Shown: one piece after another, positions 20,141 through 29,827 of the stretch
Layout: each line of letters starts with the position of its first letter
Position numbering within the stretch: position 1 is the first letter of the stretch
Assembly (NCBI RefSeq): GCF_028864635.1
Contig: NZ_CP104850.1
Location: forward strand, 2,486,001 to 2,550,000
Length of the DNA stretch: 64,000 bases
Origin: Cloacibacterium sp. TD35
GTDB taxonomy: Bacteria > Bacteroidota > Bacteroidia > Flavobacteriales > Weeksellaceae
Direction: 5' to 3'
Notes under the pieces: generated by a model
The model's input: the letters and a program-made list of their open reading frames with translations, nothing else
Databases searched by the model: none
Told to the model about the DNA's origin: nothing
Program-made: the position numbers and the translations under genes

Positions 20141-20893
20141 TTATCGCTTTATGCTTTGCTCCTTCACATTGTTTTTTTCGTGTTTATTGTCTTGTTCGAT
20201 ACCTTCCAAGGGTTTATTAGTATTGATTCTATTCATATCAGAATCATAGAGTTTGAGATTTCTGTTTTGAGGATTAAGTATAGCTTTTCCTTCAATAACC
20301 TTTTCATCCTGCTCAAACTTCACCTTAACAATATTTCCCTTTTCCAAAGATTTAATAGTATTTTCTTTATACTCAGGCTTATCAAAAATAAGGTTGGATT
20401 TTTCTACAATCTTTTCGGTCTCAACACCATAATTTTTATAAAAATTTTGAAATAGATAGTTTCCTTTTTCTGTCTTAGGCTCTTCAAAATTTAACTGTAC
20501 AAAAGCAATTTCCTTCTGCTCACTTTTAGGGTTATAAAACTCAATTTTCACACTTCTTCCTTCCAAAAGATTAATAGCTTCTTTTGCGGTAAAGGTATTT
20601 TCTCGGTTCACAGGGAAATTATGAGAAATCTCCTCATTCTTTTCGTTCGTCAATTTTGCGTTGTACGAATTAAGAAAAATACCTCCACTATCTGTTTTGT
20701 TGAATTTCAAAGTAAAATCTGCCTTATTTCCAGATAATGCTTTGTCAGAAGTCGTCTTGATTTCAAATTGTTGATTTTTGGATTTGATACCTTTTTCTAA
20801 ATCTTTGTGGAGTTTCTCTCCTTCTCCAAAACCAAGGTATTTTAATTGATTTTTTAGATACTCTACCTGGTCGAATTCTTTCTGTGTTTCCAT
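20141..20893 (-). CDS. DUF3945-like accessory protein of the element
   Basis: This 250-residue soluble, highly charged protein has a C-terminal segment of the type LEKGNIVKVKFEQDEKVIEG followed by NPQNRNLKLYD. It resembles the short DUF3945 repeats that occur next to topoisomerases and polyvalent proteins on Bacteroidota elements. The N-terminal half (about 1-150) is unknown. It lies between the lipoprotein and another accessory gene in the element operon. Confidence 0.5.
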   Translation of the reverse strand: METQKEFDQVEYLKNQLKYLGFGEGEKLHKDLEKGIKSKNQQFEIKTTSDKALSGNKADFTLKFNKTDSGGIFLNSYNAKLTNEKNEEISHNFPVNRENTFTAKEAINLLEGRSVKIEFYNPKSEQKEIAFVQLNFEEPKTEKGNYLFQNFYKNYGVETEKIVEKSNLIFDKPEYKENTIKSLEKGNIVKVKFEQDEKVIEGKAILNPQNRNLKLYDSDMNRINTNKPLEGIEQDNKHEKNNVKEQSIKR

Positions 20894-20947
20894 AATGTTT
20901 GGGGTTTGATTGTTATTGATTAATATTCTAATGATAAATTTTTTGAT

Positions 20948-21670
20948 CTATCTTCTAAATTTTCGTGATTTTTCTTGTTCTTCCGACTGTAGCTCTTCTT
21001 GTTCCTCGCGATTTCGGTTGGAATCTTCATACATATCTTTGTCATTTACATTCAGCTGAAGCTTAGAATTATTTTCTTTTGCAATTTGTTTTTCATCTAG
21101 CGTAATACTATTCACAGTATCAATTTCTCGAGAAACAATATTCAAATCGCTTGTAATTTTCTTAGCGATTTCTGGATATAACCCTATTTTTTCTTGTAAA
21201 AAACTTTTTAATTTTTCTAGCTCCAACTTATATTGATTGATTTCTTCTTGATTTTTTCTTTCCGAAACGATTTTGGTAAGTTCAGGAGCATTCTTGATCA
21301 AATCAATTTCTTTTATGGTATTTGTTTCCTTGTCAAAAACAAATGCCTGTTTTGAAAATCCCAATTGAGCAGAATGCCTATTATCATTAACATAGTATTG
21401 TGATCTTGTTTCAGAATACTGAATTTTTTCTTTACTCTTATCCAGTATTTCTGATAGGTTTTTATCTCTTTCCAAAAAAATAACTTTTAGCTTAGTGTTA
21501 TTTTCGGTGAGTTGAAAAGTAGCCCTGTTGTTTTCGTTGTCAGCAACAATAGTATATCCTTGTAGGAATTTCTGAATATCATCTGCTTTTAGTTTTGTTG
21601 AGAATGATAAGTCTTCATTAATTATCCCGAACTTTTTTAGTTCTTCGGTTGGTAAATTTTCATTTTGCAT
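20948..21670 (-). CDS. accessory protein with coiled-coil tail
   Basis: This 240-residue protein opens with LPTEELKKFGIINED, which recalls the DUF4099 start (LPYEELEKLGI) found in polyvalent proteins of Bacteroidota elements. The C-terminal third is rich in Glu, Lys and Gln and is likely coiled coil. Its start overlaps the peptidase gene by 11 bases. The function is unknown. Confidence 0.5.
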   Translation of the reverse strand: MQNENLPTEELKKFGIINEDLSFSTKLKADDIQKFLQGYTIVADNENNRATFQLTENNTKLKVIFLERDKNLSEILDKSKEKIQYSETRSQYYVNDNRHSAQLGFSKQAFVFDKETNTIKEIDLIKNAPELTKIVSERKNQEEINQYKLELEKLKSFLQEKIGLYPEIAKKITSDLNIVSREIDTVNSITLDEKQIAKENNSKLQLNVNDKDMYEDSNRNREEQEELQSEEQEKSRKFRR

Positions 21671-22499
21671 AATTGGTAGTTATTAATTGGTTTACTTTTA
21701 TAAGGTCATTTAAAAAATGAGTAGGATTGATGTTTTTTCCGAATTCTTTCACAGAAAAGTGCAAATGCGGTCCAGTTGAATTTCCAGAACTTCCGCTTTT
21801 AGCGATGATAAAACCAGCTTTTACAAACTCTCCGACACTATAATAAATTTCTGAAAGATGGAGATAGGCAGTCTCAAAACGGTCAAAGTGTTTAATTTTT
21901 ATGTAATTTCCACCACCATTACTGTCCCATCCTGTTTCAGTGACTTTCCCGTCCAGAACCGAATAGACATTTTCGTAATTCGCAATCAAGTCAATTCCAT
22001 TATGAAATTTAGATGCTCCAAAAATCGGATGAGTCCTTATTCCATAAGGTGATGTGACAGAGATTTCACTATTTAATGGCATTACAATTTTTAAATAATT
22101 CATATCTCGTGCTTCATTTACCAAACTGTATTGAGACAATTGATTATTATTATTTTTAATTTGATCGAGCATTTTAGTTTGAGCTACTAAAATCAAGGAA
22201 TCCTGTGATTTTTTGAACTTCCATTTTTTGTTGTTAGCGGATGAATTCTCTTTAAGTAATGTTTGCAGAGAGTCGAGTTCTTTTTTCAAGTCGGCTTTTG
22301 AGGTACTGTGAAAAAAATCCTTCCACGACTTTTTCTCTTTTTTTGGCTTCGGATTGTCCGCTTCTTTTACTTGCTCTATTACTTTTGGAGTTTCCGATTT
22401 CTTCGGCAGTGTAGGTGTCAGCGTATTGAACTGCCCGAAAACTGTTATCTGAAAAGACAATATTAACACTGCTATAAAATATTTTTCTATGGTTTTCAT
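21660..22499 (-). CDS. M23-family peptidoglycan peptidase of the transfer region
   Basis: This 279-residue protein has an N-terminal export signal (1-23), a Lys-rich linker and an M23 metallopeptidase domain. H166 and D170 (HNGID), then H214 and HLH (245-247) are the zinc ligands and catalytic His. Lysostaphin-type enzymes cut peptide cross-links in the cell wall. Here it probably opens the wall locally for the conjugation channel. It begins one base before the coupling-protein stop, so it is part of the transfer operon. Confidence 0.85.
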   Translation of the reverse strand: MKTIEKYFIAVLILSFQITVFGQFNTLTPTLPKKSETPKVIEQVKEADNPKPKKEKKSWKDFFHSTSKADLKKELDSLQTLLKENSSANNKKWKFKKSQDSLILVAQTKMLDQIKNNNNQLSQYSLVNEARDMNYLKIVMPLNSEISVTSPYGIRTHPIFGASKFHNGIDLIANYENVYSVLDGKVTETGWDSNGGGNYIKIKHFDRFETAYLHLSEIYYSVGEFVKAGFIIAKSGSSGNSTGPHLHFSVKEFGKNINPTHFLNDLIKVNQLITTNYAK

Positions 22500-24491
22500 T
22501 TATGCTGTTTTTATATGTTCATTGACAATGAGTTCCACTTCTTTATTGATTTTTCTGAAATTGGTCATCAGAACTTCTTCTTTACGGTTGTTTCCAGCTT
22601 TGTCTATAAATGAATAGTAAACTGGCATCGGAATGTAGTTTTGTTCTTCTTGTTTAATGGCTTTCATATCCAAGTTGATTTTTCCATTAATTGCTGATGT
22701 TTTGTATTCATCGGTATCATTTTCTTCTCCTTGAGCTATCATTCCTACCATTTCTCCTGTTCTTAATGCTGCAATTTTTCCCGCAGGAATCATAAAGTCC
22801 ATCTTTTCATTAATGCTAGTTGTTGTTCCTTGCTGTGAAATAGATTGGGAAAACGATTTCTGTTTGATTTTTCCAAAGAGTTTCTCTAACCAATCGAGTG
22901 TATTTTTATCTCTTGCCGAACCAGAAAGAATATTCCCAACAATGGCAGAAATAGTATCTGCGACTTCTTTTTTGTAAAACTGACGAAGCTGTGGTATTTC
23001 TTGCAATCCTAATAATACTGCAACTCTGTTGCTTCTTGCGGTGGCTACCACATTGTCGATTTTATGAATGTAAATAGTAGGAAACTCATCGGCGATAATT
23101 CCTCCTGGTAAATTATGTTTGGAATTGACCAAACGTAAAGTTCTGTTCAGAACTGCAGAATACAGCGCCGAATTAATATCCTGTGTTCCTGGATCGGAAG
23201 CGAGAATTAGAATGGACGGATTTTCTCTGTCTGTTATTTTCAATTCGACTTCATCTCCTGAAAAAACCCAAAAACTTTCTTTAGTCGCTAATCTTGAAAG
23301 AAATATTTTTAATGTTCCTATTTGTCCTTCCAATTGGTCAAACGCTTTATTATCATAGGCTGTTTTGAATGGTGAAAGCAAGGAACCAATCTCTTCATTG
23401 GTAAATAATGTATCGAAAATTTCTTGATAGCTGCGATTCATAAAAGAAAGAATATGGGGCAAATCTGAATATTTTCCGTTCTCTAGTTTTGCAAAAAAAT
23501 AAATGCAGGAAGCCAAAAAGTTGATAGCAGATTGGGTGAAAAATGCTTCAGAGCCTCCTCCCGAACTTGAACCTCCTTTTTGCAAAGATGACACCATTGA
23601 TTCTGCCATTTCCTGGGCTTCCGCCAAAGTTTGGATGTATTTTTTATGAAATGGATTGACTCTCCTTGATTTTTCGACTTCATTTAAGTTAATTACATGA
23701 AAGCTGTAATTATAATCCGAATCTTTGCTTTTTTTCAGCAGGTAATGGTAGTATGCAATCTGTGCCAAATCGGGAAATTTAAAATCATAAATGCAAAGAC
23801 AAAAACCTTTGGCAATCATCTGTCGGATAGCTGGATTAATCACGCCGAAAGATTTTCCAGAGCCAGGTGTTCCAATCACCATTGTTCCACGAAAAGGATT
23901 CAGATTAATCCAACCTTTATTGCTTTTTCCTTTGTATCTAAATAAATAAGGAATGTTGATATTAGTATCTGACTTTATCAGTTCCTGATTTTGGTCAAAA
24001 GATTCTTCCTCGACGTTCCATCGGTCTTTTCCCATCTTTTGCTGCATCAATTTTGAAATGCTGTCAGCTCCCATCTGAAGAATGACTGCTCCCAAAAATG
24101 AAAGAATTGCATATATGACCTGATAGAGATTAAAGCCTGGAAATATTTTGGGGAGTTTTACATTTCCAGCTTCATTCTGCACAATCAGAGATGAAAAAAT
24201 CATGATTAATCCTAATACCATTGGAACCACAATCTCTGTAGAAATATTTAAGTCTTTCTTTTTTTTGGCTTTCGTTCCAACAGCTACCAATCCTATCAAA
24301 ATCAATGTGGCAAACTTGGCATTGATAGGAGGGTAAATAAAACTCAGCTTTGAGAAGTTTTTCAATAAATAGGATACAACTGGAATATTGGCATGAAGAT
24401 AAAAAAGCGATGCACAATCTAATGCCACGACAGCATACACTGCCTTCTGTAGGAAACCGTAAATCTTGATTTGATGTTGTTGCTCTTGCAT
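22500..24491 (-). CDS. mobC: type IV coupling protein (VirD4/MobC-like)
   Basis: This 663-residue protein has about four membrane segments in the first 145 residues. A soluble ATPase with Walker A GTPGSGKS (207-214) and Walker B GGIIADEF (463-470) follows. It is the T-DNA coupling protein that brings the relaxase-bound strand to the secretion channel at the inner membrane. The name follows the CTnDOT scheme, in which MobC is the VirD4-like protein. It follows traN in the same direction and its stop touches the start of the peptidase gene. Confidence 0.85.
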   Translation of the reverse strand: MQEQQHQIKIYGFLQKAVYAVVALDCASLFYLHANIPVVSYLLKNFSKLSFIYPPINAKFATLILIGLVAVGTKAKKKKDLNISTEIVVPMVLGLIMIFSSLIVQNEAGNVKLPKIFPGFNLYQVIYAILSFLGAVILQMGADSISKLMQQKMGKDRWNVEEESFDQNQELIKSDTNINIPYLFRYKGKSNKGWINLNPFRGTMVIGTPGSGKSFGVINPAIRQMIAKGFCLCIYDFKFPDLAQIAYYHYLLKKSKDSDYNYSFHVINLNEVEKSRRVNPFHKKYIQTLAEAQEMAESMVSSLQKGGSSSGGGSEAFFTQSAINFLASCIYFFAKLENGKYSDLPHILSFMNRSYQEIFDTLFTNEEIGSLLSPFKTAYDNKAFDQLEGQIGTLKIFLSRLATKESFWVFSGDEVELKITDRENPSILILASDPGTQDINSALYSAVLNRTLRLVNSKHNLPGGIIADEFPTIYIHKIDNVVATARSNRVAVLLGLQEIPQLRQFYKKEVADTISAIVGNILSGSARDKNTLDWLEKLFGKIKQKSFSQSISQQGTTTSINEKMDFMIPAGKIAALRTGEMVGMIAQGEENDTDEYKTSAINGKINLDMKAIKQEEQNYIPMPVYYSFIDKAGNNRKEEVLMTNFRKINKEVELIVNEHIKTA

Positions 24492-24549
24492 TTCTTGAAT
24501 TAAAAAATTAAGGGAATAAAAGATTAAAAAATTGGAAGAGACACTGCCT

Positions 24550-25419
24550 CTAGAATGTATCAGCTTTAAGAATATCTGAATAGTTCACTTTCATTTCGAT
24601 GGTTCTTCCTGAAAGTTGTTCTTCAATTAATCGTACCATCATTACTTTACTGTTTGGAAAGGTGAATTTTTTGAAGACATAAATATTTCTGAAATTTTTA
24701 CGGAAGTGTTTTTGTGGATTCAGTTGAAAAATGGGAGTCATCTCAATACTTTGATTGTTGGTGGCTTTATATATTTTTTTGTCTTCTATGGAAAATTTCA
24801 AGTCTTCAATATCATAACTCAGATTTGAATTGTTCTTAAAAGTCATATCCAAAAAAATATAATCACTCATTACATACACATTGTTCAACTGAATATTGAG
24901 TTTCAGATTTTTCTCTTCTCTGATGGGATTTTTTTCTGAGCTTTTCTGAATAATATCCATTGCAAACTTTCTCAATTCAAGATTAGAAAACACCATTTTA
25001 TCAAACTCAATAGGTTGCATATTTTCGGGCTGAATATGAATATTGGTAACCGTATTTAAGTTTTCGGAATTTCTGTAAACTGCTTTGTACTGAGCAATAA
25101 ATGATTGTCCAACAACACTTATAACTCCAATGTTTTGTCCACTAGTAAAAGTTGTCTGCTTTTTTATTTTTTCTGTCTCATTAGATTCGGGACTGTCCGT
25201 AATTTTAATTCTGGCAATATTGGTGGTCGGTAAATCTCCCGTAAGTTTTTGAGTAGATAAATCAACGTACTGAATCGGTTCAGGTGAAATAATGTGTAAA
25301 TTAATTCCTTCTGTAATTTCTATTTCGGGTAAATCCGAAATAATTTGTTCTTTGGTTGCCGTTTGTGCGGTTAAAAATTGAGCTGTAAATAGTAACAGAC
25401 TATATAATATCGTTTTCAT
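24550..25419 (-). CDS. traN: conjugative transposon protein TraN
   Basis: This 289-residue exported protein has a signal peptide ending LTAQT (about 19) and a beta-rich body with a C-terminal charge cluster. It matches TraN (DUF4138), a periplasmic or outer-membrane channel component similar in place to VirB9. Its start overlaps the end of traM by 4 bases. Confidence 0.75.
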   Translation of the reverse strand: MKTILYSLLLFTAQFLTAQTATKEQIISDLPEIEITEGINLHIISPEPIQYVDLSTQKLTGDLPTTNIARIKITDSPESNETEKIKKQTTFTSGQNIGVISVVGQSFIAQYKAVYRNSENLNTVTNIHIQPENMQPIEFDKMVFSNLELRKFAMDIIQKSSEKNPIREEKNLKLNIQLNNVYVMSDYIFLDMTFKNNSNLSYDIEDLKFSIEDKKIYKATNNQSIEMTPIFQLNPQKHFRKNFRNIYVFKKFTFPNSKVMMVRLIEEQLSGRTIEMKVNYSDILKADTF

Positions 25420-26633
25420 TTTTTATTTTTTTGTTGGTTTTGTGAATCTTTGAGTTGTTTTTCGTCAATCAGAAATACGTAAGAATTGTACTTCAATTTG
25501 GCTTTGTTGGTTTTAATCAGGTTGGCAATAGATTTGGAAGTGGATGTAAATAATTTAGAACCAAGACTGGTAAAAAATCCTTGTCCGCCCATATCCATTT
25601 GAGTTCCTTGTACAGAATTGCTTCCCATTTCTCTTATCATATCTCTGAAAACACTTTGGGGTACATACAATCCTTTCATTCCATCCACATCATAGATAGA
25701 AAGATTGACAGGAAAAATTTCTCCTTTCGTAAATACGGATACAATTGTAAGATCAACTCTTTGCATTGAAAATCCCGAAATCTGTCCATATAAAATGGAA
25801 CCTTTGCTTATTTTTCTGTTGCTTATGAAGATGTCCTCCAACAGTCGAAATCTAATCCTGCTTCCTAGAAAGCCTTTATTGTTTTCATCAATCACGGCTT
25901 TGATAAAGCTGTTTTCTTTTTCTTTGTAAAAAGCATTGAAATCGTTATTAATACCTGATTTGCTAACATTGAAAGTAGAATTAAGAAACTCGTCCATTTT
26001 TTCTTTACTGGTTTTGAGTCTCTGTTCAGCTGCTAGTTTGCTTTGATACTCTGGGTCTCGTGCTTTTTCTAAAGAATCCATCACCAGCATTTGCTGTTTC
26101 AGATATTTTACGGGATCTTGTGGCTCATTTTTGGAAGGAGCTTTCTGACTTTCTGAATCAAATCCATTTTCTTGCTTTCCGTAAGATTTGTCATTCAGCA
26201 TCCTGATAATTTCAGAAGACCTTTGGTAATCTTTATCTTCTCTCTGAGATGAATTAGGGCTATAATAAGAAGATGGATTTCCTTTTTCACGATATTGATT
26301 TTGTCTTGAAGAAACGGCTTTTAATGAATCGATTTTTCTTTTTTGAGCTAGTGATAATTGGTCATCATAGTTGTATAAGCTGTCTTCTTCTTTGTCCAAA
26401 CCTTCCAACATGGTTCTGTTGTCATCTTTTTTGAAAAATGCATCATACGCATCATTCTTCGTCATAATAGAATCCTGTGTTTCACCGAGTGAAAGTGACA
26501 ATTCTTTAGGTTGATCTTTTTCCGATGTGTCTTCTTTGGTAAACTGTGCTCCTACATATACAAATAGCAGCAGAAACGGCAATGCTAAAAGTGGCAAAAC
26601 ATATTTTCTCTGTTTGAAGTCAATTTTTTTCAT
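25416..26633 (-). CDS. traM: conjugative transposon protein TraM
   Basis: This 405-residue protein has one N-terminal membrane helix (residues about 12-30), a long Gln/Ser/Lys-rich linker and a C-terminal beta domain (GSRIRFRLLEDIFI, KGSILYGQISGFS). This layout is like VirB10, the protein that spans the periplasm. Gene order traK-traL-traM-traN supports the name. Confidence 0.78.
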   Translation of the reverse strand: MKKIDFKQRKYVLPLLALPFLLLFVYVGAQFTKEDTSEKDQPKELSLSLGETQDSIMTKNDAYDAFFKKDDNRTMLEGLDKEEDSLYNYDDQLSLAQKRKIDSLKAVSSRQNQYREKGNPSSYYSPNSSQREDKDYQRSSEIIRMLNDKSYGKQENGFDSESQKAPSKNEPQDPVKYLKQQMLVMDSLEKARDPEYQSKLAAEQRLKTSKEKMDEFLNSTFNVSKSGINNDFNAFYKEKENSFIKAVIDENNKGFLGSRIRFRLLEDIFISNRKISKGSILYGQISGFSMQRVDLTIVSVFTKGEIFPVNLSIYDVDGMKGLYVPQSVFRDMIREMGSNSVQGTQMDMGGQGFFTSLGSKLFTSTSKSIANLIKTNKAKLKYNSYVFLIDEKQLKDSQNQQKNKK

Positions 26634-26667
26634 TTATTTTTGATTTTTAGATAAATTGCCTCCGGTG

Positions 26668-27021
26668 CTACCGGCCATTTCGCAATTTTTGGTATTGGTT
26701 AAACAAGTAGTCAATTCGTAAGCTGTCTTCTTTTTGTAATTCTTTATGTTCGCTTTTCACTTTCAGTGATTTAAGTTCATCCACTATTTTTCTCATTTCT
26801 TTTTCATTATTTATGGTGGTATTTTGTTCCATTTTACTTTTGGAATACAAAATCGGAGGCTTTATTTTAAAAGCATTATCTGAAGGGAAAAAGATGCCTT
26901 GAATGAGAGAGCCAATAAAGGAAACCGATAAAAATACCATCGAATAGATGAAGAATTTTTTCGGATGTTGACTTGCCCAATTCAGCCATTTTTGTCCAGT
27001 TTGTGTTAGTGTAGTATTCAT
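26668..27021 (-). CDS. traL: small membrane protein at the TraL position
   Basis: This 117-residue protein has one membrane segment near residues 20-43 and a charged C-terminal tail. It lies between traK and traM, where CTnDOT-type elements encode TraL. The sequence itself is weakly conserved, so the name rests on position. It starts two bases after traK ends. Confidence 0.55.
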   Translation of the reverse strand: MNTTLTQTGQKWLNWASQHPKKFFIYSMVFLSVSFIGSLIQGIFFPSDNAFKIKPPILYSKSKMEQNTTINNEKEMRKIVDELKSLKVKSEHKELQKEDSLRIDYLFNQYQKLRNGR

Positions 27022-27023
27022 TT

Positions 27024-27638
27024 TTAGTACGAATTTTTGGTTTGGTTAGAGATTTCTTCGTTATCTAGGATTCGCCAGTTTTTAAGCATTACGCCATGAG
27101 GATTATTAGGACTTCGGATAATGTCATCAAAATAACCTTCAGTAATGAGTTTTCTTGTAATGACGGAAGATTTTCTGGTAATCATCTGCTTTCCGAAAAA
27201 AGCAAACTTCTTCTGCTCCATATTAATTGTAATAGAATCTGCGTGAATACTGACCATTGAACTAGAGGCAATAATTTGATTGTAAAAGCCTTTTTCTTTC
27301 AGATTGGTGTATTCTTTTTTTCCACTGTCATCAATGAGATATAATGATTTTTGGATATTATCCTTGATATAAGCATCATCTGGAGCTAGCGTAAAAAACA
27401 ATCGATGGAAAAGCTCAATCTGCGCTTTGTATTCTACAGGTCTGTTGAGTAAAACATCGGTTTGCTTTGCCAGTACAGGAACTCCATTATCTAAAATATA
27501 AATGGATTTTCTGGAATCTTCAATTATTCTGTATGCAAAGAAGAAACCTGCTATAACGATGAAGACCGCAAACACAATGGCAGAGATGGAAACCACCTTG
27601 TTGATTTTAATTCTTTGTTCTATATTTTTAATAAGCAT
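27024..27638 (-). CDS. traK: conjugative transposon protein TraK (VirB8-like)
   Basis: This 204-residue protein has one N-terminal membrane helix (about 17-40) and a periplasmic domain with NRPVEYKAQIELFHRLFFTL and NNPHGVMLKNW. Both patterns are typical of TraK, the VirB8-like assembly factor of the conjugation channel. The start lies just after a heptamer repeat tract. Confidence 0.85.
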   Translation of the reverse strand: MLIKNIEQRIKINKVVSISAIVFAVFIVIAGFFFAYRIIEDSRKSIYILDNGVPVLAKQTDVLLNRPVEYKAQIELFHRLFFTLAPDDAYIKDNIQKSLYLIDDSGKKEYTNLKEKGFYNQIIASSSMVSIHADSITINMEQKKFAFFGKQMITRKSSVITRKLITEGYFDDIIRSPNNPHGVMLKNWRILDNEEISNQTKNSY

Positions 27639-27645
27639 TTTTTTT

Positions 27646-27720
27646 AGTTGTTGGTTGTTGGTTGTTGGTTGATTGTTGATAGTTGATAGTTGTCGGTTAT
27701 CGGTTGTCGGTTGTCGGTTT
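27646..27720. repeat. heptanucleotide repeat tract between traJ and traK
   Basis: About 75 bases of imperfect tandem copies of GGTTGTT, GTTGATA and GGTTGTC lie 8 bases upstream of traK. On the coding strand this reads as repeated AACCGAC, AACTATC and AACCAAC. Such tracts can change copy number by slippage and could alter traK translation. Confidence 0.7.
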
Positions 27721-27731
27721 GATGATTATAT

Positions 27732-28979
27732 TTACTTTCCTTTTTTCATGGCTTCTTGAACTCTTCCTGATGCTGAACCTGCTGCTGCACTTTTTGCAGC
27801 GGATGATGCGATAGAAGCTCCTCCTGTTTTTGCAGTTAATATTGCTGTTTTGGCACTGCTCGTCATTTTTCCTACAGCACTTTTCATCTTGGTCATCGCT
27901 CCAGCTCCTCCTGCAGTAACAATGGTATCGGCAATGGTGGGTGTCATCAGAACTCCAATTCCCGTAACGATATAGGCAACGCAGGTAAACAATTGGTTAT
28001 AAATCATTCCCGAATTACTTACATAGATCATCAGAGCATCTAGGTTGGTGATGGTTCCGTTGGATAGAAGGGTGTCATATCGTTCTATTTCCATGGTATA
28101 GCCAGAAGCAATCAATTGCTGTCCGATATTGATAATCGTATAAGCCACAAAAGTGTAGAGATTGATATTGATAAATTTAGACACCCAGCTGTACAAGGAA
28201 TTTTCAAATCCTGGAACTAGTGCCATTCCAACCGCAATAGGTCCTAAAATAATAAGGATATATGCCCAAATTTTTTGGATGAAGAAAATAAGATACACAC
28301 AAATTCTCAAGATGGAAAGACAGACAAATTCAATGACTTCAGCGACTAATTTTTGCATTTGGAACTGCATTCTAATCTGCCATTCTTTGATGGGTTGTAT
28401 CAATTTGTCTAATCCTTCACTTACATCAAACCAAGAATCATCAGCGTTTTGACTGGTGTTGTTGATGACTTCCTGTTTGGCATCTTCTTCCGCATTGAGT
28501 TTGATGACGGCATCTAATAGTTGCTGTTGCTTTTTGAACCTTTGCACTCGTAAATCATTGACTTCAGATTCAATGTCACTGAAGATGGCAATTCCTGGTT
28601 GAGCTATGGCTTCAAAAGGGGCTTGTATCAGATTGACAAATCCTGGCCAATAAACAAGCGTAAATCCAATCAGAATTGGTTTTAGCATGGGAGTAATTTC
28701 CCATTCTCTGTCTCCAGCCGCCATTTGCCAGCCCATATATCCGAGATACATCAAGGCTCCTAATCCTCCAATGGCTTTTCCTACCAAGGCAGAACCTTGA
28801 GCACTATCTTGTACACTGTTATCCAATTTGGTAAAGATTTCCATAAACCATTTTTCGAAAGCGCCGTCGCCTTTTAAAAATTGGAGCAGACTGCTGTAAT
28901 CGCTGTCTGTTTGGGAAAATCCCATAATTGGCAATACTATTGCCAAAAGACAAAATAATAAGGTGAGTTTTTTATTCAT
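27732..28979 (-). CDS. traJ: conjugative transposon protein TraJ (VirB6-like)
   Basis: This 415-residue protein has a signal-like start, several membrane segments (about 70-125 and 210-350) and an Ala/Gly/Ser-rich C-terminal tail. It matches TraJ, the polytopic inner-membrane channel protein of CTnDOT-type elements. It starts three bases after the upstream gene ends and is followed by the repeat tract and traK. Confidence 0.8.
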   Translation of the reverse strand: MNKKLTLLFCLLAIVLPIMGFSQTDSDYSSLLQFLKGDGAFEKWFMEIFTKLDNSVQDSAQGSALVGKAIGGLGALMYLGYMGWQMAAGDREWEITPMLKPILIGFTLVYWPGFVNLIQAPFEAIAQPGIAIFSDIESEVNDLRVQRFKKQQQLLDAVIKLNAEEDAKQEVINNTSQNADDSWFDVSEGLDKLIQPIKEWQIRMQFQMQKLVAEVIEFVCLSILRICVYLIFFIQKIWAYILIILGPIAVGMALVPGFENSLYSWVSKFININLYTFVAYTIINIGQQLIASGYTMEIERYDTLLSNGTITNLDALMIYVSNSGMIYNQLFTCVAYIVTGIGVLMTPTIADTIVTAGGAGAMTKMKSAVGKMTSSAKTAILTAKTGGASIASSAAKSAAAGSASGRVQEAMKKGK

Positions 28980-28981
28980 TT

Positions 28982-29809
28982 CTAAAATCGGTGTTTATAT
29001 TGTTGCATGGTGTTATGAACAATTTGTTTATCTGAAGCAGGTGTCCATTGGTTGGGTAAAGCAGTAGATAAATGGTTTTTAAAAATATTTTTATAATCTA
29101 ATAGAAGTGTAGTCCTGTCATTGTACTTCTTTAATTCCTGAACAAAATTTCTCCATTTGATGAGTGTTTCATGGTACATCAGGAAGCGTTTTCCTCTGGG
29201 CATATCCATACTTCGGGACATGGCATATTTTTCTTTAATAAGATCCAATTCTTCCTGCCATCTTTTTAATGTGCCTGTGGTATTGAGCGTTTCATATGTT
29301 TGCTGATCTTTCAGTCTCCATTCTATAAAATTTTGAGGGGTGTTGGGAAATTCAGTAATGGGTTTCAGCATCCTCTTATAGTATAAAAGCCATAGCGGAT
29401 CGGCATCAACGGTGGCAGAAGTCCAATGCGCAAAATCCTGAACACTTCTTTTGTAAATCGTATCAGAAGCGGCTTTGATTTTTTTTGCTTCTTCTTCCTG
29501 AAGTTTTAACTGGGCTAATCTTAAATTTTGTTCTCCGTTTGGTTTTAATGGTCGAATATCTTCACCATTCTTATAGGCTCTATTGATACTCGGTGCCCAC
29601 ATTCCCCAAACTGTAGCATAGGCAAAATTGGTCTGAATGCCTAAAAAATATTTCGGATAAGGTCGCCAATCTCCCCAGCTTTCAAAAGTCATTCTTTTGT
29701 GTTGGGCTACAATGGAGGGATCGTTCAATTTCTTTATACTTTGTCCAAATGCTGAAGTTGCAATAAATAGTAAGAGGACAAATTTTCCTTTTTTAACTAT
29801 ATTTTTCAT
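28982..29809 (-). CDS. exported conserved protein of the transfer operon
   Basis: This 275-residue protein has a signal peptide ending SAFGQ (about 23) and a long helical body with many Trp and Tyr residues (WGDWRPYPKYFLGIQ). It is encoded between the TraI-like paralogs and TraJ in the transfer operon. I do not know a precise family; the place suggests a channel or pilus accessory role in the periplasm. Confidence 0.6.
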   Translation of the reverse strand: MKNIVKKGKFVLLLFIATSAFGQSIKKLNDPSIVAQHKRMTFESWGDWRPYPKYFLGIQTNFAYATVWGMWAPSINRAYKNGEDIRPLKPNGEQNLRLAQLKLQEEEAKKIKAASDTIYKRSVQDFAHWTSATVDADPLWLLYYKRMLKPITEFPNTPQNFIEWRLKDQQTYETLNTTGTLKRWQEELDLIKEKYAMSRSMDMPRGKRFLMYHETLIKWRNFVQELKKYNDRTTLLLDYKNIFKNHLSTALPNQWTPASDKQIVHNTMQQYKHRF

Positions 29810-29827
29810 CTGTTTATCTTTTTGTTT

